From: Martelella sp. AD-3
GTDB lineage: Bacteria > Pseudomonadota > Alphaproteobacteria > Rhizobiales > Rhizobiaceae
NCBI RefSeq assembly: GCF_001578105.1
Contig: NZ_CP014275.1
Span: 1,054,001 to 1,118,000, forward strand
Reading direction: 5' to 3'
Length of the DNA: 64,000 bases
Below are positions 57,754 to 64,000 of this stretch, piece by piece. How positions within the stretch are numbered: position 1 is the first letter of the stretch; every line of letters starts with the position of its first letter. The notes beneath the pieces were generated by a model. It did no database searches. It was not told the DNA's origin and saw only the letters and a program-made list of their open reading frames with translations. The translations under genes and the position numbers were made by a program.

Positions 57754-58818
57754 ATGATGAAGATTTTCGAATGCGACCATTGCGGTCAGACCGTCTATTT
57801 CGACAACGAGGTTTGCGTCGCCTGCGGCCACCGGCTGGGCTTCGACCCGCAGAGCGTTGCCATGTATGCTCTCAAGCCGGTCGATTCCGTCAACTGGCAC
57901 AAGGCCGACGAGACGCGGCGCCAGTTCCGCTTTTGTCAGAACGCCGGGTTCAATGTCTGCAACTGGCTTCTGCCCGAAGGCAGCGACGAGCCGTTCTGTC
58001 CGTCCTGCCGGCACAACAACCTGGTCCCGGACACCGGCACGGACACCGGTCTTGCGCGGTTCGGCAGGATCGTGGCGGCCGAGCGCCATCTTTTCTATTC
58101 GCTCTTGCGCTGGAACGTCGAGACGCCGACCAAGGCCGAGGATCCGGAAGGCGGCCTCGTCTTCGACTTTCTCGAGGATACGGTCGACCAGAACGGCAAT
58201 CTCCAGCCGGCCATGACCGGCCACGAGAACGGCCTCATCTCACTGAGGGTCGCCGAGGCCGACGACGTCACCCGCGAGATCGCGCGCCAGCAGATGAACG
58301 AACCCTACCGGACGCTGCTCGGTCACTTCCGTCATGAGGTCGGGCATTACGTCTGGGACAGGCTGGTGCGCGACGGCGGTAGGCTTGAGGAATTCCGCTC
58401 GGCCTTCGGAGACGAGCGGGACGACTACCAGGCCGCGCTGCAGCGCCACTACGAGAACGGGCCGCCTGCCGGCTGGCCGGAGAATTACGTCAGCGCCTAT
58501 GCCGCCACCCATCCCTGGGAAGATTTTGCCGAGAGCTTTGCCCATGCGCTGCATATCGTCGATACGCTGGAAACGGCGCGCGAATTCGGCCTTCTGGCGA
58601 ACGATACCTGGCTAGCGCCGCTTGGCGATCCCTATCGTTGCGCAAGCGGAAAGCGGCTTGCGGATGCCTGGGTGCCGCTGACGCTGGCGATGAACGCCAT
58701 CCACAAATCCATGGGTCAGCGGGATTTCTATCCCTTCGTCCTGACCCCCGAAATCATCCGCAAGCTCGATTTCGTCCTCGCCCTTCTGGTTCGACAGAAG
58801 AATGAGGAGCGCGTCTGA
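57754..58818 (+). CDS. Putative zinc-binding metallopeptidase
   Basis: 354 aa of the family with a zinc-ribbon N-terminus (FECDHCGQTVYFDNEVCVAC; later CQNAGFNVCNWLLPEGSDEP and FCPSCRHNNLV) and a gluzincin-like active site HFRHEVGHYVWDRLV (HExxH), followed by DDYQAALQRHYENGPPAGW and HPWEDFAESFAHALHIVDT, where a third ligand Glu is probable. There is no signal peptide, so it is cytoplasmic. Substrates are unknown. Confidence 0.88.
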   Translation: MMKIFECDHCGQTVYFDNEVCVACGHRLGFDPQSVAMYALKPVDSVNWHKADETRRQFRFCQNAGFNVCNWLLPEGSDEPFCPSCRHNNLVPDTGTDTGLARFGRIVAAERHLFYSLLRWNVETPTKAEDPEGGLVFDFLEDTVDQNGNLQPAMTGHENGLISLRVAEADDVTREIARQQMNEPYRTLLGHFRHEVGHYVWDRLVRDGGRLEEFRSAFGDERDDYQAALQRHYENGPPAGWPENYVSAYAATHPWEDFAESFAHALHIVDTLETAREFGLLANDTWLAPLGDPYRCASGKRLADAWVPLTLAMNAIHKSMGQRDFYPFVLTPEIIRKLDFVLALLVRQKNEERV

Positions 58819-58831
58819 GCGCCGGCGGCGC

Positions 58832-61735
58832 TCACGCTTCCTTGGCGGCGGCGGCGACTTCCTTGAGCAGGCGCAATGCTGTCGGCGCTGCGACCGATGC
58901 GCCGTAGAGCGGGCCGCTGGCATAGGCGCAGCCCGCATCGGCAAGCGCCTGCGCGTCGACCTCGCTGCCGACATCCGTCACGCCGACGGCGGTGCCGAGC
59001 CGTGAGGCCAGTTCGACAAAGGCCTTGACGACATCCGTCTGGGTCTCATTGTTCTGCTTGAAGACGGCATTGTCCACATAGGTTGCGTCGAAGCGGAAGC
59101 CTTTGAGCAGGGTGAGCGAGCCGTGCCCGTTGCCGAAGCCGGAAAGCGTCACGCCGGCGCCGATCGTGCGCAGATATTGCAGCGCGAGCTTCGCCTGTTC
59201 CGGCGCTTTCTGGACAACGTCTTCGGGAATGGAGAAGACCACTTGTCGCGGCGCGTTTTCGGACTGGCGCACGAGGCTTTCCAGTTCGATCAACGTGCTG
59301 GTTCTCAGCATCTCCGTGCAGTTGAGCTCGATCGAGACGAAGGGGCGAACCTTGGGCAGCGTCTGCTGCCAGCCGGCGAGGTCTTCAAGCGCCTGGCGCA
59401 CGGTATAAAGCACCAGTTCAGCCGAGCGTTCCGCCTCGCGGCTGATCTCGAAGATCTCGCCTGTGGAGATCTCTCCCCGCTGGGGATGCTTCCAGCTCAA
59501 CACGCAGGCGAAACCGGCCACCTTGTGGCTGTCGAGCCGCATGACCGGACGGTAGAAGACCGACATTTCCTTGCGGTCGATGGCGCGTCCGAGATCGGCC
59601 TCGACGCGCTTGCGCTCGTCGTCGAGCATGCGCAGCGCCGGGCGGTATGTCTCCACCGAATTGCCGCCCATGCGCTTGGCGCGCAGCATGGCTAGTCGCG
59701 CATCCTCCAGGAAGGTTTCGGCGGAACCGGGCGTATCGTGCCAGGAGGCGATGCCGATCGAGGCGGTCAGGGCGATCTCGCGGTTTTCGAAGGTGATCGG
59801 CACATCGATGGCGGCGACCAGGGCATCGGCGAATTCGGCAACCGCGTCGGGCTCCGTCTGCGACTGCAGCACGATGGCGAAGGCATTGCCCGAAAGCCGC
59901 GTCAGCGTGTCTTCCGGCTTCAGCAGCCGCTGGATGCGGCGCGTCAGGGCGATAAGGATATTGTCACCGGCGGCAAAGCCCAGCGTCTCGTTGATGTCGC
60001 TGAATCGGTCGATGTCGGCGACAATCAGCGTCGGCCGCATATGCGGCGACGTCTTTGACAGCGCGACCAGATAACTCAGCCGGTCGATGAGGATCGTGTG
60101 GTTGGGAAGACCGGTGAGGTTGTCGACGACGGCATCCTGCAGCAGGCGCTGGGTGCTGACCTTCTGGTCGGTCTGGTCGGTGATCGTGCCGACGCAGCGG
60201 ATCACTTCGCCGTCCGTCGAAAGCACCGGCCGCGCGCGGATCAGCATCCAGTGGTAGTGACCGTCATTGGCGCGGATGCGGAATTCGAGTTTCAGCCGGC
60301 CGCGCCGCCATTCGAGGAAGAGGTCGAGGGTCGAGCGGAAACGGTCGCGGTCTCCGGGGTGCAGATATTGCAGCCAGGAGCGGGCCGGACCGTTGAGCGT
60401 GCCGGCGGGAAAACCGAGCTTGGGCGCGAAGTCCGGTTCCGTGACGATCCGGTCGCGTCCCACGTCCCAGTCCCATACCGTCGCTTCCGTGCCGAGCAGG
60501 GCGAGCGCCTGGCGCTCCAGATCCGAAAACAGGCCGGGCTGATAGGCGCCGCCGGCAAAGGAATGCTGGATGACGGTGAAGCCGAGCAGCAACACGATCA
60601 GCACGAGGCCGCCGTCGAGCGCCGGCTGGACGATGTCGTTGTCGATACGGCCGGTGGCCGTCATCCAGGCGGCAAACAGCCAGGCGACGATCAGCGCCCA
60701 GGCCGGCATCAGCAGGATCGCCCGGTCATACCGGCGGAGGCTGAGATAGACCATCAGCACGACCCCGGCGAGCACCGTGGAGGCAAAGGAGATGCGGGCG
60801 ATGCCGGCGGCGGCCGGGGGGTCGAACAGCGCCAGGCCGAAAAGCGCCATCAGCAGCACGCCCCAGGCCGCGGCCGCATAGCCGAGCTGGGCATGCCAGC
60901 GCGCAAGGTTCAGATAGGTGAACAGGAACACCACCAGGCTGAAGGCGATCGCCACGTCGGCGCTGGCGCGCCAGATGCGCAGGTCGCCGGGCGAGAGCGG
61001 GATCAGCTGGTTGAGGAAGCTGAAATCGATCGCCACATAGAGCAGGACCGACCAGGCCAGCATTGCCGTCGCCGGCAGCACGGAGGTTCCCTTGACCACG
61101 AACAGGATGCTGAGGAACACCGCCAGCAGGCCGGCAATGCCCAGCACGACGCCGTGGTAGAGCGTGAAGGCGTTTTCCGTATCCTTGTAGGCATCCGGTT
61201 GCCAGAGATAGAGCTGCGGCAGGTCCGCCGTGTCGAGTTCGGCGACGAAGGTGATCACAGCGCCGGGATTGAGCGTGATCGAGAACACGTCGGCATCGTC
61301 GCTTGTCACCCGGTTGAGCGCGAAACCCTCCGACGGCGTGATCGCCGCGATCCGCGAGGAGCCGAGGTCCGGCCAGAACATGCCCGAGCCGGGCAGGCGG
61401 AAATGCGGGGCGACGATCAGGCGATCAAGCTGCTCGTCGGAAATATTTGCGAGCGAGAAGACGGCCCAGTCGCCGGGATGCTCGGCGTTGCCGGAACGCA
61501 CCTCGATACGGCGGCGGATGCCGTTGGCATCGGGCACCGTGGAGATCTGCAGCACGCTGCCTTCATTGGGGTAGAGGTCGACATGGTTGGTCAGGTCGAT
61601 CGCGACATCGCCGCGTGAAACCTCGACGGGCTCGAGCGCCAGCGCCGGGATGGCGGCGGAGAAGACCGCCATGGCCAGTGCGATGATGGCGAGGGCCTGA
61701 CGGCCGAGCCGGCGGAGATGTGCGGGCATTCGCAT
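58832..61735 (-). CDS. 7TM-PAS-GGDEF-EAL protein with degenerate catalytic motifs
   Basis: 967 aa. A signal peptide and periplasmic beta domain are in residues 1-190, seven membrane helices in about 195-395, PAS in about 415-530, GGDEF in about 545-700 and EAL in about 710-955. The GGDEF site reads LTRLSGNAFAIVL (SGNAF for GGDEF), and the I-site Arg is Lys. In the EAL domain ExLxR reads ACVLS, the DDFGTGYSSL loop is SGFGNGHGSL, the catalytic Asn strand is IELN, and the KID lysine is lost. Neither cyclase nor phosphodiesterase activity is likely; it may bind c-di-GMP or act as a scaffold. Confidence 0.9.
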   Translation of the reverse strand: MRMPAHLRRLGRQALAIIALAMAVFSAAIPALALEPVEVSRGDVAIDLTNHVDLYPNEGSVLQISTVPDANGIRRRIEVRSGNAEHPGDWAVFSLANISDEQLDRLIVAPHFRLPGSGMFWPDLGSSRIAAITPSEGFALNRVTSDDADVFSITLNPGAVITFVAELDTADLPQLYLWQPDAYKDTENAFTLYHGVVLGIAGLLAVFLSILFVVKGTSVLPATAMLAWSVLLYVAIDFSFLNQLIPLSPGDLRIWRASADVAIAFSLVVFLFTYLNLARWHAQLGYAAAAWGVLLMALFGLALFDPPAAAGIARISFASTVLAGVVLMVYLSLRRYDRAILLMPAWALIVAWLFAAWMTATGRIDNDIVQPALDGGLVLIVLLLGFTVIQHSFAGGAYQPGLFSDLERQALALLGTEATVWDWDVGRDRIVTEPDFAPKLGFPAGTLNGPARSWLQYLHPGDRDRFRSTLDLFLEWRRGRLKLEFRIRANDGHYHWMLIRARPVLSTDGEVIRCVGTITDQTDQKVSTQRLLQDAVVDNLTGLPNHTILIDRLSYLVALSKTSPHMRPTLIVADIDRFSDINETLGFAAGDNILIALTRRIQRLLKPEDTLTRLSGNAFAIVLQSQTEPDAVAEFADALVAAIDVPITFENREIALTASIGIASWHDTPGSAETFLEDARLAMLRAKRMGGNSVETYRPALRMLDDERKRVEADLGRAIDRKEMSVFYRPVMRLDSHKVAGFACVLSWKHPQRGEISTGEIFEISREAERSAELVLYTVRQALEDLAGWQQTLPKVRPFVSIELNCTEMLRTSTLIELESLVRQSENAPRQVVFSIPEDVVQKAPEQAKLALQYLRTIGAGVTLSGFGNGHGSLTLLKGFRFDATYVDNAVFKQNNETQTDVVKAFVELASRLGTAVGVTDVGSEVDAQALADAGCAYASGPLYGASVAAPTALRLLKEVAAAAKEA

Positions 61736-61744
61736 CTTCGGTCT

Positions 61745-62365
61745 TCAATTCCCTTTGGCGTCGTGATCATCTTTGAGCAGGGCATAGAGATGATGATCCT
61801 GCCATTGGCCGTTGATGCGAAGGTATTTTTGCAAATGCCCCTCCTTGGTGAAGCCTGCCTTTTGCAGGAGCGAAGCGCTGCGATTGTTTGAGGGGATACA
61901 GGCGGCCTCGATGCGGTGCAACCTCAACTCATGAAAGATATAGGGAATTACGGCCTGAAGTGCGGCAAACATATGGCCCTTGCCGGCATAGGGCTCGCCC
62001 ATCCAGTAGCCCAGCATGCACATTTGCGCGACGCCGCGGCGGATGAGGCCGATGGTGATGCCGCCGACAAGCGTGTCGGTCTCCCTGAGGAAGATGAACA
62101 GCTGAATGCTGCTGCCCTCGTCGAATTCCCGGTTCAGCCTCGTTATGCGCCTGCGGAAGGCCCGCTCGGTCATTTCATCGACGTTCCAGAGGGGTTCCCA
62201 TGGCTGAAGGAAAGAACGGCTGCGGATGCGCAGCTGCCGCCAGGCCTGATAGTCGGAAACACGCGGCAGGCGCAGAACATGCGTGTCCGAGCGGATGGCA
62301 AACCGGCGCCGCCTCAGGGCGTCAGGCGCGGCGAAGAAGGCGAACAACTGACTGTCTCCGCTCAA
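61745..62365 (-). CDS. GNAT acetyltransferase, RimJ/RimL type
   Basis: 206 aa. The pattern is RLPRVSDYQAWRQLRIRSRS, LGYWMGEPYAGKGHMFAALQ and the family end HRIEAACIPSNNRSASLLQK, then AGFTKEGHLQKYLRINGQW. The RimJ subgroup acetylates ribosomal protein N-termini, but related enzymes have other targets. It stands between the EAL-like gene and the M16 peptidase on the same strand; this neighbourhood, acetyltransferase next to the M16 peptidase, is seen in several rhizobia. Confidence 0.9.
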   Translation of the reverse strand: MSGDSQLFAFFAAPDALRRRRFAIRSDTHVLRLPRVSDYQAWRQLRIRSRSFLQPWEPLWNVDEMTERAFRRRITRLNREFDEGSSIQLFIFLRETDTLVGGITIGLIRRGVAQMCMLGYWMGEPYAGKGHMFAALQAVIPYIFHELRLHRIEAACIPSNNRSASLLQKAGFTKEGHLQKYLRINGQWQDHHLYALLKDDHDAKGN

Positions 62366-62421
62366 GCGGCCCGGCGCCGCCTATCAGGACGATCTTCGGT
62401 TCCATCCCTGTCATCGCGCGT

Positions 62422-63720
62422 TCAGACGCCCGCACCGGCGGCCTTCTTCTCCTCGAACGAAAGGCCGTCGACGATGTCCTGAAGCGGCGCCAGCTGCTCG
62501 ATCGGGCCGACGGCGGAAAGCGTCGGGCGGGCATTGTAGAAGGCGCGACCGGCCAGGTCGGTCAGCCTCTTCGGCGTGATGTTCTCGATTCGCATCATCA
62601 TCTCCTCGTTCGGGATCGGACGGCCCCAGAGCATGACCTGACGCGCGATCTGGCCGGCGCGGGCGGCAGCGCTTTCCTGGCCCATCAGAAGCTGGGCGCG
62701 GATCTGCGCCCGGGCACGCTCGATCTCCGTGGGGTCGACCCTTTCGGCGGCCTCGCGCAGTTCGTTGATGATGACGGGGACGAGTTCGGGCAACTGGTCG
62801 CCGCCGGTTGCCGCATGCACGGCAAAGACGCCGGAATCCGAAAAGCCCCAGTGGAAGGCGTAGACCGAATAGCAGAGCCCGCGGATCTCGCGCACTTCCT
62901 GGAAGAGCCGCGACGACATGCCGCCGCCGAGCACATTCGCGAGAATCTGCGAGCAGTAGAAATCCTGGGCATGGTAGGCCGGGCCTTCAAAGCCGAGAAT
63001 GACCTGCGCGTCGGAGAGCGTGCGCATCTCGCGCGCCTCGCCGCCCGTGTAGCTGGCGGGCTCGACGAGCGGCGGCGTGGCGGGCTTTTGCGGCAGGGCC
63101 GCGAAGCGGTCGGCGACGAGGCGCGCAAAGGCGTCGTGGTCGACCGCGCCGGTCGCCACGATATAGATCCGGTCGGTGGTGTAGTTGCGGGCAAGGTAGC
63201 GACGGATATCGTCCGGCGTGAAACCCATCACCGTTTCGGCGGTTCCCAGGATCGGTCGACCGATCATCTGGTCGCGATAGGCCGCGCCCGCAAAATTGTC
63301 GAACACCACGTCGTCCGGAATGTCGCTTGCCGCGCCGATCTCCTGCATGATGACGTTCTTCTCGCGCGCAAGCTCCTCTTCGTCGAAGGCGGAATTGGTG
63401 AGGATGTCCGCGAGGATATCGACGGCGAGCGGCAGATGGTCCTTCAGGACGCGCGCATAGTAGGAGGTCGTCTCCGTCGAAGTTGCGGCATTGACTTCGC
63501 CGCCGACATTTTCGATCTCCTCGGCGATCTGGCGCGCGGTCCTGCGCTTTGTGCCCTTGAAGGCCATGTGCTCGAGAAGGTGGGCGATGCCGTGTTCGTT
63601 CGCGAATTCGTTGCGCGAGCCGGACTTGATCCATGTCCCGATGGCCACGCTCTCGATATGGGGCATGTTCTGGGTGACGACGGTCAGCCCGGACGGCAGC
63701 CGGGTGTACTCTACTGTCAT
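62422..63720 (-). CDS. M16 family zinc metallopeptidase
   Basis: 432 aa, the size of a mitochondrial-processing-peptidase beta-like bacterial enzyme. The inverted zinc motif HLLEH has His47, Glu50 and His51, followed by AFKGTKRRTARQIAEEIENV and a distal Glu region. The glycine-rich GVFAVHAATGGDQLPELVPV region and the family C-terminal half are also present. It lies just after thrC on the same strand, 14 bp apart, as in many alphaproteobacteria. Confidence 0.94.
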   Translation of the reverse strand: MTVEYTRLPSGLTVVTQNMPHIESVAIGTWIKSGSRNEFANEHGIAHLLEHMAFKGTKRRTARQIAEEIENVGGEVNAATSTETTSYYARVLKDHLPLAVDILADILTNSAFDEEELAREKNVIMQEIGAASDIPDDVVFDNFAGAAYRDQMIGRPILGTAETVMGFTPDDIRRYLARNYTTDRIYIVATGAVDHDAFARLVADRFAALPQKPATPPLVEPASYTGGEAREMRTLSDAQVILGFEGPAYHAQDFYCSQILANVLGGGMSSRLFQEVREIRGLCYSVYAFHWGFSDSGVFAVHAATGGDQLPELVPVIINELREAAERVDPTEIERARAQIRAQLLMGQESAAARAGQIARQVMLWGRPIPNEEMMMRIENITPKRLTDLAGRAFYNARPTLSAVGPIEQLAPLQDIVDGLSFEEKKAAGAGV

Positions 63721-63733
63721 GCGATCCTGCTTC

Positions 63734-64000
63734 CTATCGTTGGCTTCCAGTGCTCAGTCCGTTGCGAACGAACGCTTCCACCGTATCGAGATCGGGGGGA
63801 AGGACACTGAAACGCTCCTCCTTGTCCATCATTCCAGCAAGCCACGCCGGAAGCGCGGGGTCAATACCGCTGGCCGATTTTACGGCCGCAGGGAATTTGG
63901 CCGGATGGGCCGTGGCGAGGACAACCATGGGGTTTGAAGCCTGGTGGGAACGGGCGACCGACATGGCGACCGCCGTGTGCGGATCGATCAGGACGCCGGT
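63734..64000 (-). CDS. thrC: Threonine synthase, C-terminal part (cut by the window end)
   Basis: Only the last 88 residues are present; the gene continues beyond 64000. The visible end TGVLIDPHTAVAMSVARSHQ, then PMVVLATAHPAKFPAAVKS is typical of threonine synthase. It makes threonine from phosphohomoserine, the product of the ThrB enzyme encoded at 52531. Confidence 0.92.
   Translation of the reverse strand, partial: TGVLIDPHTAVAMSVARSHQASNPMVVLATAHPAKFPAAVKSASGIDPALPAWLAGMMDKEERFSVLPPDLDTVEAFVRNGLSTGSQR

Overview
The window is about 62% GC chromosomal DNA of an alphaproteobacterium, almost certainly of the Rhizobiales. The evidence is the gene order (DUF177-plsX-fabH-ihfA-merR; coxB-coxA-ctaB-ctaG-coxC-DUF983-surf1-ispH-thrB-rnhA; M16 peptidase-thrC; dxs-tlyA-rRNA methyltransferase; bioMNY), the BA14K and IalB families, and a rhizobial-type palindromic mosaic repeat. 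The salt, pH and ion transporters would suit a halotolerant genus such as Martelella, but the genus is a guess. Most of the window is conserved core chromosome. There is no phage, insertion sequence, CRISPR array or obvious defence island.

Layout. 1-4496: respiratory-complex chaperone, DUF177, fatty-acid and phospholipid entry genes (plsX, fabH), IHF alpha and a MerR regulator. 4780-16444: a run rich in ion and phosphate genes: P3A H+-ATPase, PPK2, a zinc-ribbon membrane peptide, a Na+/H+ antiporter with a cyclic-nucleotide-binding-like tail, DUF2165 bracketed by inverted repeats, tRNA-Pro(GGG), a formylglycine-generating enzyme, a ClC exchanger and an MgtE-like transporter. 16455-21926: membrane protein, thioesterase, a yceI-cytochrome b561-yceI operon, and lepA. 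21989-27711: the most accessory-looking part. It holds two orphan genes, an HTH-cupin regulator with an acetyltransferase, a small XRE regulator with a membrane partner and two palindromic operators, an acetylpolyamine amidohydrolase, and two BA14K genes. 27775-43724: rRNA methyltransferases and dxs, pirin, xseB, the biotin ECF importer bioMNY, a YcaQ/AlkX-type glycosylase, aroC, fabI, pdxH, tldD and IalB.

43872-54283: a long aa3 cytochrome c oxidase cluster (subunits II, I and III plus CtaB, a 44-aa membrane peptide, CtaG, DUF983 and SURF1) running on into a divergent Mug glycosylase, ispH, thrB, rnhA and a Dabb protein. 54290-64000: an unknown membrane protein, a 1-Cys peroxiredoxin, a stand-alone DsbD-alpha-like protein, YqgE, a zinc metallopeptidase, a large 7TM-PAS-GGDEF-EAL protein whose catalytic motifs all look destroyed, an acetyltransferase, an M16 peptidase and the 3' part of thrC.

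No clear new multi-gene system was found. The best candidates for a second look are the repeat-bracketed DUF2165 unit, the double-degenerate GGDEF-EAL protein, the possible polyamine acetylation/deacetylation neighbourhood with its palindromic operators, and the Mug homologue that lacks the usual motif-1 asparagine.
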